The position numbers were made by a program, and so were the translations under genes. From Bacillota bacterium (GTDB lineage: Bacteria > Bacillota > Clostridia > Peptostreptococcales > Anaerovoracaceae), in NCBI GenBank assembly GCA_017459895.1, contig JAFUCA010000011.1, positions 1-52,415 of the forward strand: a stretch of 52,415 nucleotides of DNA. The letters run 5' to 3'. The notes under the pieces were generated by a model. That model ran no database searches and was not told the DNA's origin. It saw only the letters and a list, made by a program, of their open reading frames with translations. The number at the start of each line of letters is the position of its first letter. Within the stretch, counting starts at the first letter, position 1. This document shows, in pieces, positions 26,018-35,185 of the stretch.

Positions 26018-27103
26018 ATGGAAGGAACAATGAAAGCAGGATTCTTCTACGGGAAGAATGATATGCGTGTTGAAGAGACCGCTTGTCCGAAAGCAGACGC
26101 AGGCGAAGTTATCATCGAAGTCAAGCGCTGCGGTATCTGCGGCACGGACCTGCATGAATTCAAGGACGGCGCCGGCTCCCACGTAACATTCACGGAGCCT
26201 CATCGGGTCACAGGCGACAAGGTCCCCATCATCATGGGACATGAGTTCGCGGGCGTGATCTGTGAGATCGGCGAGGGCGTCTCCGACCAGTGGAAGATCG
26301 GTGACAGAGTGGCCATCATGCCGCTGCACTCCTGCGGCAAGTGCTACCACTGTCTGCGGGGCGACCGCCACATGTGTGACGAGTATGCCTGCACCGGCCT
26401 GCAGTGGCACTGGGGCGGCTTCGCACCGTACTGCAAGGCGAAGGAATATCAGCTGAACCGGATTCCGGACAGCGTCACCTACGAGCAGGCTGCCTGCATC
26501 GAGCCCACCGCTCTGGCTAACTATGCGATCCAGAGAGGTCACGTCAGCCCTGGAGACAAGGTATTCATCTCCGGCGGCGGCCCGACCGCGGTACTGACTC
26601 TGATGTGCGCCAGAGCTGCCGGCGCCACCAAGATCTACATGAGCGAACCGGCTCCGAAGAGACGCCAGAGACTGCTGGACTTCGGCGCGGATGCAGCCTT
26701 TGATCCGACGGAAGTCGATGTGGTCGAGGAAGTGCTGAAGCTGACCGACGGCAGAGGCGCCGATGTCGTTATCGACTGCTCCGGCGTGGAATCCGCCATC
26801 AACCAGGGCTTCGATATCGTCAAGAAGAGAGGCCACTATGTACAGAGCGGCCTGTCCACCAGACCGTTCACCATCCAGAAGCCTTCGATCTGGGCGGATA
26901 AGGACATCGACCTCTCAGGTCTGTGGTGCTACCAGATTTCCTCCTTCCAGGGCATCCTGGACATGATGGAATCCGGACACCTGCCCAGCATCGAGCGGAT
27001 CGTCACCAAGGTCATCGACCTGGACGACATTCAGCAGGGATTCGAGACACTGGCCTATGACACCGAAGGATCTGAAGTCAAGATCCAGGTATCCTTCGAG
27101 TAA
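26018..27103 (+). CDS. Zinc-dependent dehydrogenase, butanediol-dehydrogenase-like
   Basis: 361 residues of the medium-chain dehydrogenase family. CGICGTDLHEFKDG (~38), GHEFAG (~77) and the structural-zinc segment SCGKCYHCLRGDRHMC (~108-122) are intact, as is the Rossmann GGGPTAVLTLMCARAAGA (~190). The spacing DLHEFKDG ... PHRVTGDKVPIIMGHEFAG resembles (R,R)-2,3-butanediol dehydrogenases, so interconversion of a secondary alcohol and a ketone such as acetoin is plausible and would link to the aco operon at 38005. It follows the M24 gene by 36 bases. Substrate not proven. Confidence 0.82.
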   Translation: MEGTMKAGFFYGKNDMRVEETACPKADAGEVIIEVKRCGICGTDLHEFKDGAGSHVTFTEPHRVTGDKVPIIMGHEFAGVICEIGEGVSDQWKIGDRVAIMPLHSCGKCYHCLRGDRHMCDEYACTGLQWHWGGFAPYCKAKEYQLNRIPDSVTYEQAACIEPTALANYAIQRGHVSPGDKVFISGGGPTAVLTLMCARAAGATKIYMSEPAPKRRQRLLDFGADAAFDPTEVDVVEEVLKLTDGRGADVVIDCSGVESAINQGFDIVKKRGHYVQSGLSTRPFTIQKPSIWADKDIDLSGLWCYQISSFQGILDMMESGHLPSIERIVTKVIDLDDIQQGFETLAYDTEGSEVKIQVSFE

Positions 27104-27146
27104 GTTAAGATCATCATTATCAGTAATTTAATTATAGGAGAAAAAA

Positions 27147-28412
27147 ATGAGCGAAAACCAAAACACCAAGAAGCTCGGTTATTTCTCCATCGCGACCATG
27201 TACATCGCATACTGCTGCTCCTGTACATCGATCCCGAATGGAGGAATCATCGGCGAAGGCTCGACCTTCGGAACCGGACTCGCATCCATCCTGCTGGGAT
27301 GGCTGATCGGATCCATCATCGTAGCCGGTACCACAATGTCGACCTACAAGACGAACACATTCAAAGACATCATCTGGTCCAACATCTTCGGTAAGCACGG
27401 ATCCAGAATCACCTCCGCCATGATGGCGTTCTGCATGTCCTTCTGGGCCTGCTTCGACTTCTTCAACGGCGGCCAGTCCCTCTACAACCTGATGCCGGAA
27501 GGCAGCATGGCCAAGAACCTGGGCTTCTGCATCTGCATCATCCTGCTGGTAGCGGTCACCATCTACGGCGGTGTCAAGGGTACCTCCGGCGTTAAGATCA
27601 TTTCCAACTTAACCGTACCGGTAGCCGTCATCCTGTTCGTTATCATCTACATCGCATCCGTCAACGCGGCTGGCGGCATGGACGCTCTGATGGCCTATCA
27701 GCCGGCAGAGTCCACCGTTACCGTCATCGGCGGCGCGCAGATCATGGTCGGTATGTGGATGGGCGGATTCTGCGGAATCATGGACCTGGCTCCCGGCGCG
27801 AAGAACGGTAAGGTCGTCATCATCGCATCCATCTGCGGCGTTGGCTTCATCATGCTCTGCTTCCTGGTAGGACAGGTCGGCTTCATCGCTACAGATCTGA
27901 AGACACTGGGCGACATCTGCATGAGCCTGGGCGGCGGCATCTTCTGGGTCGGCAACATCTTCGTTATCATCGCACAGGGCAACACCACACCTGCCTGCAA
28001 CCTGATGTACTCTAACTCCTGGCAGAATGCGTTCCGTACCAAGACCAGAACTCCCTTCGCGATCGTCGTTCCGATCATCGCTGCGGTACTGGCATTCATC
28101 ATCATGTACGGCGCAGGCGTTGACTTCATCAACGTTATCACCGATACCGTTTCCACCGTTATGGCTCCGCTGGTCGGCGTCACCCTGGCTTCCTTCTGGA
28201 TCGTCGAGAAGAGAGATCCGGTCATCAAGCAGGTGGAAGAGCTGCCCGGATGGAAGATCCCCGGCATCGTCAGCCTGGCTGCCGGCGTCTGCCTGTCACT
28301 GATCTTCCGGTTCGTGACCGTTACGGGATCTGCCTTCATCGTCGTCATCGTCACCGGCCTGCTCTATGCATGCTGGATGAAGGCCATCGGCAAGAGAGCG
28401 CACGAGCTCTAA
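27147..28412 (+). CDS. NCS1-type permease (cytosine/purine-permease-like)
   Basis: 421 residues with about 12 membrane helices. Helix 1 reads LGYFSIATMYIAYCCSCTSIPNGGIIGEGSTFG, and helices 3, 6 and 8 carry FWACFDFFNGGQSL, MWMGGFCGIMDLAP and NTTPACNLMYSNSW. This is the NCS1/APC core pattern for nucleobases, hydantoins, vitamins or related compounds. It follows the dehydrogenase by 43 bases with AGGAG at its start, and a terminator closes the unit at 28475. It probably imports the substrate of the M24 hydrolase or dehydrogenase. Confidence 0.75.
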   Translation: MSENQNTKKLGYFSIATMYIAYCCSCTSIPNGGIIGEGSTFGTGLASILLGWLIGSIIVAGTTMSTYKTNTFKDIIWSNIFGKHGSRITSAMMAFCMSFWACFDFFNGGQSLYNLMPEGSMAKNLGFCICIILLVAVTIYGGVKGTSGVKIISNLTVPVAVILFVIIYIASVNAAGGMDALMAYQPAESTVTVIGGAQIMVGMWMGGFCGIMDLAPGAKNGKVVIIASICGVGFIMLCFLVGQVGFIATDLKTLGDICMSLGGGIFWVGNIFVIIAQGNTTPACNLMYSNSWQNAFRTKTRTPFAIVVPIIAAVLAFIIMYGAGVDFINVITDTVSTVMAPLVGVTLASFWIVEKRDPVIKQVEELPGWKIPGIVSLAAGVCLSLIFRFVTVTGSAFIVVIVTGLLYACWMKAIGKRAHEL

Positions 28413-28474
28413 AAGACAAGCACTCTGCATCAGACCGCTGATTCAGTGTGAGATATTCCGGGGGAAGGGATACG

Positions 28475-28506
28475 TTTGGTTTTCGTATCCCTTTCTCTGT
28501 ATCAAG
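28475..28506 (+). terminator. Terminator or attenuator between permease and DUF169 gene
   Basis: AAGGGATACG (28475-28484) and CGTATCCCTT (28494-28503) form a perfect 10-bp hairpin followed by TCTCT. It lies 62 bases after the permease stop and 20 bases before the DUF169 start, so readthrough into the downstream genes would be reduced. Confidence 0.75.
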
Positions 28507-28525
28507 GACAAGAAAAGGGGAGTAT

Positions 28526-29275
28526 ATGAAATATAACTGGAAAGAAATCAATGACCGTCTGGTGGCAGCCATCCGGCCTTCCTCCAGCGCGGTGGCGTTG
28601 AAGTACGTGAAGACGGAGGAGGAACTGGCGCAGATCCCGAATGTGAAATTCTGGAGCAAGCCGGGGACTACGGTCTGTACCATGATCGGCGTGGCAGCCT
28701 ACTGGAAGGTCACCGTGGCCCTGCGCTCCGAGAACGCGGATCCCTACTGCGGCAAGACCAACGGAATCCTGAAGAGGGATCAGGACTGGCACTACGGGGT
28801 CTATCTGAACTCCGATCCCATCAAGTGGCACGGACAGCAGGCGGATTCCCGCAAGCACGCCCAGCTGATGCTGCCGGACCTGCCGTCGGATGATCACATT
28901 GCCGTCGTCGTTTCCCCCATCGCTTCCGGCGATATCGAGGAGCCGGATGCCATTATCTTCTCCTCGGATCCCGGCGCAGCCTTCCACCTGCTGGCCGCTT
29001 TCGTGGAGAAGGACAACCACCAGATCGACTTCCCCTTCCGGGGTGAGTCTACCTGCGCGGATACCTGGAATCATACGGCAGTCACAGGACTTCCGGGGAT
29101 CTCCCTGGGCTGCCGGGGGGACCGGTGCTGCGGCGCTCTGGGAAACGGCGAGGTCCGCTACTCCATGAAGACCGAGGATCTGCTGGTGGCGCTGGACGGG
29201 GTGGACCGTCTGAGGTCCGACGGGATCGAATACCCGTACTATCCGGACGGCGTTCTGGATCTGGAGAATCTCTAA
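28526..29275 (+). CDS. DUF169 family protein
   Basis: 249 residues. KYNWKEINDRLVAAIRPSSSAVALKYVKTEEEL opens the DUF169 fold. Cys residues appear at KPGTTVCTMIGVAAYW (~50), ESTCADTW (~178) and GCRGDRCCGALG (~200-210), positions often conserved in this family. The family has no settled function; members often sit beside oxidoreductases and transporters in anaerobes, which fits here. ATG 28526 is chosen for GGGGAG just upstream. The stop is followed at once by a pair of GCAAAGGCTGG words. Confidence 0.75.
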   Translation: MKYNWKEINDRLVAAIRPSSSAVALKYVKTEEELAQIPNVKFWSKPGTTVCTMIGVAAYWKVTVALRSENADPYCGKTNGILKRDQDWHYGVYLNSDPIKWHGQQADSRKHAQLMLPDLPSDDHIAVVVSPIASGDIEEPDAIIFSSDPGAAFHLLAAFVEKDNHQIDFPFRGESTCADTWNHTAVTGLPGISLGCRGDRCCGALGNGEVRYSMKTEDLLVALDGVDRLRSDGIEYPYYPDGVLDLENL

Positions 29276-29299
29276 GCAAAGGCTGGAGCCAGCCTTTGC
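29276..29299. repeat. Head-to-head pair of GCAAAGGCTGG words forming a hairpin
   Basis: GCAAAGGCTGG (29276-29286), AG, CCAGCCTTTGC (29289-29299) is a perfect 11-bp inverted repeat that begins one base after the DUF169 TAA. Paired uptake sequences in Neisseria and Haemophilus sit in this manner just after stops and act as terminators. There is no T-run here, and the next start is 25 bases downstream. Confidence 0.75.
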
Positions 29300-29323
29300 A
29301 CCATGAATGGAAAGGAAATACTG

Positions 29324-31249
29324 ATGGAATATACAAGATTAAAACAGGAGATCAAGGTCAACGGGACCACCTTCAAGAACCGCCTGGTGGTGCCCGCCAT
29401 GGTGACCAGCTACTGTGAGGAGAACGGGATGCCCACGGAGCAGTTCATCGCTTATCACGAGGAGAAGGCGAAGGGCGGCTGGGGCATGATCATCGTAGAG
29501 GATTACGCGGTCGCGCCGAAGGTAGGCGGGTTCACCCGACTGCCGGGCCTGTGGGAGGATGCCCAGATCGAGCCCCATAAGGAGCTGACCCGCCGGGTGC
29601 ATGAAGCCGGCGGCAAGATCTGCGCGCAGATCTACCACGCGGGCCGGGAGACCACCAGCGAGATCATCGGCAAACAGCCGGTGGGACCGTCGGCGGTGAG
29701 AGAACCGTCCCTGCCGGAGACGCCCAGAGAACTGACGAAGGAAGAAATCGAGGAGATTATCGAACAGTTCGGGCAGTGCGCCCGCCGGGTGGTGGAGACC
29801 GGATTCGATGCGGTGGAGATTCACGGAGCCCACGGGTATCTGCTGGGAGCCTTCATTTCGCCGCTGTCCAACAAGAGGACCGATGAATACGGCGGAAGTC
29901 TGGAGGGGAGAGCGAAATTCCCGCTGGCCGTTGTGAAGCGGGTCAGAGAAGCCGTGGGCCCGGACTTCCCGATTATTTTCCGTATGTCTACCACGGAGTA
30001 TGTGGACGGAGGCTTCGCTGTACAGGATGCGATGATGTACTCCCAGCTGCTGGAGGAAGCCGGCGTCGATATGATCCACTGCTCTCAGGGAATCTATGCG
30101 ACAGCCTATACCATCCAGCCGCCGTTTGTCGTTCCGGAGGGGTATTATCAGGATAACGCGGCGGCGGTCAAGTCCGTCGTGGACATTCCGGTCATCGCCG
30201 TCGGCAAGTTCGCGGAGCCCATCATGGCGGAGACCGTGCTGAAGCTGGGCAAGGCGGACATGATCTCCATGGGCCGGGCATCCCTGGCGGATCCCCATCT
30301 GCCCAACAAGCTGTTCGCAGGAGAGACAGAGGACATCATCCGCTGCATCGGCTGCGTACAGGGCTGTATCGGGGATCAGCAGACCGGCGTACGGTGCCTG
30401 GTCAACCCCCGCACCGGCAAGGAATATCTGTATAAGGAAGAACCGGCGGAGGTCCGGAAGAAGGTGCTGGTGGCCGGCGGCGGCGTCGCGGGGAGCGAGT
30501 TTGCCATCGAAGCGGCGCGGAGGGGCCACGAAGTCATCCTCTGCGAATGCGCGGACCGTCTGGGAGGCCAGTGGATCGCAGCCTCTATGCCGGTGGGCAA
30601 GACGGTGTTCACCACCTTCCTGAAGCATCAGAGCAGGGAGCTTGAGAAGCTGGGTGTGGATGTACGCCTTGGCACCGCGGTTACGAAGGAACTGGTGGAT
30701 CAGGAGAAGCCGGATGTGGTTGTTGTCGCTACCGGCGGGACCCCGATTGTACCGCCGATTCCGGGGGTGGACCGGCCGGAGGTCATTGCAGCCAATGACG
30801 TGCTCCTCGGCAGGACCGGACTGACCGTCGGACAGAAGATCGCGGTGATCGGCGGAGGCATGGTGGGCGCGGAGACTGCGGATATGCTGGCACAGCAGCA
30901 GTGTCAGGTCAGCATCATCGAAATGCTTCCCGAAATCGTGCCGGACGGGGAGGAGAACCCCACCTGGTATCTGATGAAGCGTCTGAAGGAAACGAATGTG
31001 GATATCCATGTCAATTCCAGAGTGACGGAGATCGGAGAACGGTCCGTGACCTTTGAGAAGGACGGACAGGCCGTGACGCTGGAGGATGTGGATGCAGTCG
31101 TTCTGGCAGTCGGAGTCCGGCCGGAGAACGGGCTGGCTGCGGAACTGGCAGATGCCGGCTGCGAAGTCTGCGTCATCGGAGACGCGGAACATCCGGACAA
31201 CGGATATCACGGAATTCAGAAGGCCTATGATCTGGCATACAACCTGTAG
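29324..31249 (+). CDS. Old-yellow-enzyme/FeS flavin oxidoreductase (2,4-dienoyl-CoA reductase/BaiCD-like)
   Basis: 641 residues in three parts. The FMN barrel (~1-340) has KNRLVVPAMVTSYC, EIHGAHGYLLGAFISPLSNKRTDEYGGSL (~180-200) and MGRASLADPHLPNK (~315). The 4Fe-4S motif is CIGCVQGC ... C (~340-360). FAD/NAD Rossmann domains follow, with VLVAGGGVAGSEFAIEAARRGHEV (~380) and IAVIGGGMVGAETADMLA (~505). Such enzymes reduce C=C bonds of unsaturated acids, esters or steroids with NAD(P)H. ATG 29324 is preferred over 29303 because GGAAAGGAAA precedes it. Its partner is the DUF169 gene and MFS carrier. Confidence 0.87.
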   Translation: MEYTRLKQEIKVNGTTFKNRLVVPAMVTSYCEENGMPTEQFIAYHEEKAKGGWGMIIVEDYAVAPKVGGFTRLPGLWEDAQIEPHKELTRRVHEAGGKICAQIYHAGRETTSEIIGKQPVGPSAVREPSLPETPRELTKEEIEEIIEQFGQCARRVVETGFDAVEIHGAHGYLLGAFISPLSNKRTDEYGGSLEGRAKFPLAVVKRVREAVGPDFPIIFRMSTTEYVDGGFAVQDAMMYSQLLEEAGVDMIHCSQGIYATAYTIQPPFVVPEGYYQDNAAAVKSVVDIPVIAVGKFAEPIMAETVLKLGKADMISMGRASLADPHLPNKLFAGETEDIIRCIGCVQGCIGDQQTGVRCLVNPRTGKEYLYKEEPAEVRKKVLVAGGGVAGSEFAIEAARRGHEVILCECADRLGGQWIAASMPVGKTVFTTFLKHQSRELEKLGVDVRLGTAVTKELVDQEKPDVVVVATGGTPIVPPIPGVDRPEVIAANDVLLGRTGLTVGQKIAVIGGGMVGAETADMLAQQQCQVSIIEMLPEIVPDGEENPTWYLMKRLKETNVDIHVNSRVTEIGERSVTFEKDGQAVTLEDVDAVVLAVGVRPENGLAAELADAGCEVCVIGDAEHPDNGYHGIQKAYDLAYNL

Positions 31250-31266
31250 GGAAAGACTGTGAGAGA

Positions 31267-32433
31267 ATGATACGGGAATACAGGAAATCCAGAAATATAT
31301 TGTCAGCCATTGTCATCCTGTTCTGGTTTGCCCAGTATGTATACGTGCCATGCCAGACGCCGTTTCTCACCGCCCAGGCGGTGACCTCCTCCATGATCGG
31401 GATCATCGTGGGAGCCTATGGGGTTTCCCAGATGCTTGCCAGGCTGCCGGTGGGGGTCATGGCGGATGTGGCGAACAAACACAAATGGTTTATTCTGTGC
31501 GGCGCCGTTTCTTCGGGGGCGGCGTCGCTGATCCGCATCCTCTTTCCGGGAGGAGGCGGTTTTCTTGTGGCCAATCTTTTTTCCGGACTGGCCTCCGCTA
31601 TGTGGATCTCCTTCATGGCGATGTACCGGAGCTTTTATGACCGGGAGCACCAGCAGGTGGGCACCAGCCGGATCGTTATGTATAACAACATCGGTATGAT
31701 GCTGGGGTTTGTGGGATCCACCCTGTTTTATGATCAATTCGGTATGGGGTTTCTCTGCGTACTCAGCTGTCTGGCGGGAGGGATCGCGGCGGTGCTGGCG
31801 CTGTTTCTGCCGACGGAGCTGCCGGGGGATGCTCAGCGCCTGCAGCAGCCCCGTCCGAAGATCGCAGAGCTGCTTTCTGTCTGCAAAGGCCGGCGTCTCA
31901 TCGTCTTCGCGCTGCTGATGCTGGTTCAGCAGGGGATCCAGATGGCTACGGTCATGTCCTTCACTACCCAGGTCATGAAGGATAACGGCGGCTCCGCCAC
32001 CTTCATCGGGATGGCCTCGGTCATCTATATGCTGTCGTCGGTCGTCATGAGCGTTATTGCGGGAACAAAGATCTGCACCGGCCCGGGATGGAAACTGTGG
32101 GTGCCGCTGACCTTTCTGCTGGTCGCGGGCTACTGCCTGCTGGTGCCGCTGACGCATACGCTGTGGATCTTTGTCCTGCTGCAGATCATCCCCAGCATTT
32201 CCACGGGGATCCTGGTGTCATTTCTGATCGCTGAGTCTATGGTGGGCGTACCGGCAGAAAAGAACTCCACAGCGCTGGGGTTTTTCCAGGCCACCTATGG
32301 ATTGGGCATGACGGCTCTCCCTGTTGTAATGGGGGCTGTGGTGGATGCCTCCTCGATGTTCATGGGGTTCGCGGTGCTGGCTCTGACCGCGGTGCTGGCA
32401 GCAATCGGCGCGGTTTGGTACGGCCGCAGATAA
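31267..32433 (+). CDS. MFS transporter
   Basis: 388 residues with about 12 membrane helices. The loop 2-3 motif is LARLPVGVMADVANKH (~57-72), the G-x-x-x-D-(R/K) signature of the major facilitator family, and a weaker repeat occurs in the second half. It lies 17 bases after the flavoenzyme stop, so it is co-expressed and probably moves that enzyme's substrate or product. The ribosome site is weak (GAGAG). There is no drug-specific signature. Confidence 0.82.
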   Translation: MIREYRKSRNILSAIVILFWFAQYVYVPCQTPFLTAQAVTSSMIGIIVGAYGVSQMLARLPVGVMADVANKHKWFILCGAVSSGAASLIRILFPGGGGFLVANLFSGLASAMWISFMAMYRSFYDREHQQVGTSRIVMYNNIGMMLGFVGSTLFYDQFGMGFLCVLSCLAGGIAAVLALFLPTELPGDAQRLQQPRPKIAELLSVCKGRRLIVFALLMLVQQGIQMATVMSFTTQVMKDNGGSATFIGMASVIYMLSSVVMSVIAGTKICTGPGWKLWVPLTFLLVAGYCLLVPLTHTLWIFVLLQIIPSISTGILVSFLIAESMVGVPAEKNSTALGFFQATYGLGMTALPVVMGAVVDASSMFMGFAVLALTAVLAAIGAVWYGRR

Positions 32434-32486
32434 GTTTCTGCCATTTCTTATTCTATCAGTATGCATCCGGTGACGGCACGAATTCT

Positions 32487-32545
32487 TTGACATTAGTAAC
32501 CAAATTGGCTATAATTATTTATAAATAACCAATCTGGTTACTAAT
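32487..32545 (+). promoter_or_regulatory. Consensus promoter within the operator of the second HTH/HipA pair
   Basis: TTGACA (32487-32492), 17 bases, TATAAT (32510-32515) is a perfect sigma-A promoter. ATTAGTAACCAAATTGG (32492-32508) and CCAATCTGGTTACTAAT (32529-32545) form an inverted repeat, 16 of 17 pairs, with a 20-base centre that holds the -10 box. The AT-rich promoter DNA contrasts with its surroundings. Confidence 0.85.
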
Positions 32546-32557
32546 GGAGAAGCAAGG

Positions 32558-32962
32558 ATGAAGTCAAAGATAAAGGATCTGCGAAGCAGTACGGGGATGA
32601 CACAAAAAGCATTTGCCAAGCGGTTCGGAATTCCGCTCAGCACCCTCAGGAAATGGGAGCAGGGGGAGTCCTCTCCGCCGAAGTACGTGGTCGAGCTGAT
32701 TGCCGGGAATCTGCCGGCCTCAGACGAGAATCAAATCACCGTATCCGGCAAAGAGGGTGCAGTATATTATTATGACAGGAGCCGGCATCTTGTGGAGGAT
32801 GCACGTGCAAACTGTATTCATATCACGGAAGACCTTGAACTTGTGAAGGAGCAGAATCTGGGTCTGTATCTGGACGAACTCTTTGATGCGTTTTATGAAA
32901 TTCAGGAGAAGTTCAACAGGGACTGCAGATTTGATCAGCAGGAAGATATTCTGTGGATCTGA
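32558..32962 (+). CDS. HTH protein, HipB-like antitoxin (second pair)
   Basis: 134 residues. The N-terminal XRE-type HTH (~1-50: IKDLRSSTGMTQKAFAKRFGIPLSTLRKWEQGESSPP) should bind the operator at 32492-32545. The C-terminal half (~60-134) has no family I recognise and ends in an acidic helix. AGCAAGG precedes the ATG. The kinase gene follows by 22 bases. Sequence similarity to the HTH protein at 2691 is low outside the HTH, although both pairs share gene order and the promoter-in-palindrome design. Confidence 0.8.
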   Translation: MKSKIKDLRSSTGMTQKAFAKRFGIPLSTLRKWEQGESSPPKYVVELIAGNLPASDENQITVSGKEGAVYYYDRSRHLVEDARANCIHITEDLELVKEQNLGLYLDELFDAFYEIQEKFNRDCRFDQQEDILWI

Positions 32963-32984
32963 TATCCGAAGGAGTTGACGGCTT

Positions 32985-34190
32985 ATGCCTAAGAAATTAA
33001 GTGATGAATATTACCTCATGCATAAGGATATACCGGTCTGTCTGATGGAGATCGACGAGGACGGCAGGCTCGGCAGCGTTCGTCGAAATGAGTCTGCCCT
33101 GGCGCATTTCCCGCTGGGCGGACAAATGAATAATATGAAATTCCATGAATGGTGGAGAGATCGGGCCATACCCAGAACGAGACATGGGGCGAAGAATGCA
33201 TTACAAAAGCTGGGATACAGCTCTACAGAGAGTGCGTTGGTAAATAATCTGGCCTTGAGTCTGTCGGATTGCTATTGGATCCGGCCGAGGGGAGAAGATA
33301 TCACATGGCAGGATGTCAATCTGTTTTCCAACGACTTCGTTGATACCTTTGGGGATCTTACCATTAATAGAGATCATATTATTGATCTAAGATCAAAGAC
33401 TCGTTTTAACTGTGCGACATCACAGGGAGAATTACAGAAGAAATGGTGTATTGCCCAGGACGGTCGTCGGTACATGATCAAGGGAAACTATGGAGATTCC
33501 TTTCAACAAAGCCTGAATGAGGTTTTTGCGTCTGAACTTCATGAGAAGCAGGGCTTTGAAAACTACACTCCGTACATGCTGACAAGGGTGAAGGTCGATG
33601 GAAATGTGGAAGGACTGGGATGCATGTCTTATGATTTCTGCAGTGAGGAAATCGAATGCATCAGTGCATGGGAAGTGCTGCAGACAGTGAAGACAAAACA
33701 GAATGAATCTCTTTATTTCCCGTTGAAGGAAGCATGCCTTCGCCTGGGGATATCGGAACGGGAATACACTGCCTTCCTGGACTATCAGATCCTGACGGAC
33801 TATCTGCTGACGAATACGGACCGACACATGAACAATATTGCAGTCATGAGGAATCCGGATACGTTGGAAATTCTTGGGTTTGCGCCGATCTATGATTCAG
33901 GGAACTCCATGTTCTATAATAATCCATATGAAAAGATGGATGAAATCCGGCTGAGCGAGATCAGGACACATTCCTTCGTTGAAAAAGAGGTCCGTCTTTT
34001 GAAATACGTCCAGAATCGGGAAATCGTAGATATTAAGAAAGCTGAGATGGATTTCTCAATTTATGAGCAGGATGTGTCCGAACGCCACATCCGTATTCCC
34101 AAACTGAAGCAGCTCTATTCCCACAAGCTGGAACGTCTCGAAGCTTTTCAAAAAGGCGTGGATATCTGGAAGACGAAAAAGTACTACTGA
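32985..34190 (+). CDS. HipA-like Ser/Thr kinase toxin (second copy)
   Basis: 401 residues. The ATP-site segment is YMIKGNYGDSFQQSLNEVFASE (~165-185), the catalytic loop NTDRHMNNIAVMRN (~278), and the metal site YDSGNSMFYNN (~302). ITWQDVNLFSN (~105) and the opening DEYYLMHKDIPVCLMEIDEDG match the copy at 3136 (SWQDVNLYRS, ESYILMHRDTPCALIAIDRD), so the two are paralogues of one branch. Its last seven bases overlap the end of proC on the other strand. GGAG lies about ten bases before the start. The target protein is unknown. Confidence 0.82.
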   Translation: MPKKLSDEYYLMHKDIPVCLMEIDEDGRLGSVRRNESALAHFPLGGQMNNMKFHEWWRDRAIPRTRHGAKNALQKLGYSSTESALVNNLALSLSDCYWIRPRGEDITWQDVNLFSNDFVDTFGDLTINRDHIIDLRSKTRFNCATSQGELQKKWCIAQDGRRYMIKGNYGDSFQQSLNEVFASELHEKQGFENYTPYMLTRVKVDGNVEGLGCMSYDFCSEEIECISAWEVLQTVKTKQNESLYFPLKEACLRLGISEREYTAFLDYQILTDYLLTNTDRHMNNIAVMRNPDTLEILGFAPIYDSGNSMFYNNPYEKMDEIRLSEIRTHSFVEKEVRLLKYVQNREIVDIKKAEMDFSIYEQDVSERHIRIPKLKQLYSHKLERLEAFQKGVDIWKTKKYY

Positions 34191-35119
34191 AGAAAGAAGG
34201 GGTCGGATGAAACATCGCTCTCCATCTCCCCGGCTCGTCTGATTCCGGCTTGCACGGCGCGGCCGATGCTTTCTGCAAAAGGCTGGCTGGCCAGGGTTTC
34301 CATGGACGTAAGGGTGATGCCGCCGGGGGTACACATGCGGTCCAGCATGGCAGCGGGATCTTCGCCTTCGTTCAGCAGAATCCCGCCGGTGCCCAGCAGA
34401 TTTTCCACTGCGAAGGCCCGGGCGTCGGATTCAGTGAAGCCGGCCTGCATACCGGCCTGGATCATGGCCCGGGTGAATTCCAGAACGTAAGCCGGTCCGG
34501 TGCAGCTGAAGGCCGTGAAGGCATCGAACTGCTCCTCGCGGATCCGGCACACTTTGCCCAGGCAGCCAAACAGGGTTTCGGCAAAGGCGATGTCCTCCTC
34601 CGAAGCATCCGGCGCGGGGCAGATGGCGCTGAATCCATGACCGGAAGGACCCAGGGTATTGGGCATGACGCGGATAATCCGCGGGGGAGCAGCAGGCGCA
34701 GCGAGGCTCCCCGAGGCATCTGCGACCTGCGGATCGCCAAGTGTCTGCGTTAGCGCGGCGATGGTGATCCCGGCACATACGGAAATCAACAGCGCATCCT
34801 CCGGGATGTGTTTTCTGTTTTCGGCCAGGGCCTCAGAGGCAGCCTGGGGCGGCACCGCCAGGATTACCGCATCGCAGCGGGGAATCCCGGAATCCCCAGC
34901 CGTGAAGACCCGGACTGCGGATTGCTTCTGCAGCGCGGCTTGCTCCTGCACTTCGACCTGCTTCTGCAGGGCGGCCAGGTGCGTACGATCCCGCCCGATC
35001 ACAGCGATTCTTTCCGCTGGCATCAGGTGCTTCTCCAGGAGCCCCCGGATGATCCCGGCGGCCATGCGGCCGCCGCCCAGAAAGAGCAGTGACCGTTCAG
35101 TCAGCTTATTGTTAATCAT
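34184..35119 (-). CDS. Pyrroline-5-carboxylate reductase
   Basis: 311 residues. The NAD(P) site is SLLFLGGGRMAAGIIRGLL (~9-27), with AVPPQAASEALAENRK (~90-105) and the C-terminal signature CTPGGITLTSMETLA (~268-282). It makes proline from pyrroline-5-carboxylate. It is about 40 residues longer than the usual ~270, partly from a Gln-rich stretch (QKQVEVQEQAALQKQ, ~50-65) and an Ala/Pro-rich loop. AAGGAAAG precedes the start. It is convergent with the second HipA-like gene, overlapping it by seven bases. Confidence 0.88.
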   Translation of the reverse strand: MINNKLTERSLLFLGGGRMAAGIIRGLLEKHLMPAERIAVIGRDRTHLAALQKQVEVQEQAALQKQSAVRVFTAGDSGIPRCDAVILAVPPQAASEALAENRKHIPEDALLISVCAGITIAALTQTLGDPQVADASGSLAAPAAPPRIIRVMPNTLGPSGHGFSAICPAPDASEEDIAFAETLFGCLGKVCRIREEQFDAFTAFSCTGPAYVLEFTRAMIQAGMQAGFTESDARAFAVENLLGTGGILLNEGEDPAAMLDRMCTPGGITLTSMETLASQPFAESIGRAVQAGIRRAGEMESDVSSDPFFLQ

Positions 35120-35185
35120 CTTCTTTCCTTGTTTCTGAATCTGTTGCAGCGCGGTATTGATCCGCGGATTCTTCTTGAAAAGGCT

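Noticed and set aside
29339-31210. A 623-codon minus-strand frame
   Set aside because: Antisense to the ene-reductase, whose FMN, FeS and FAD motifs are all intact on the plus strand.
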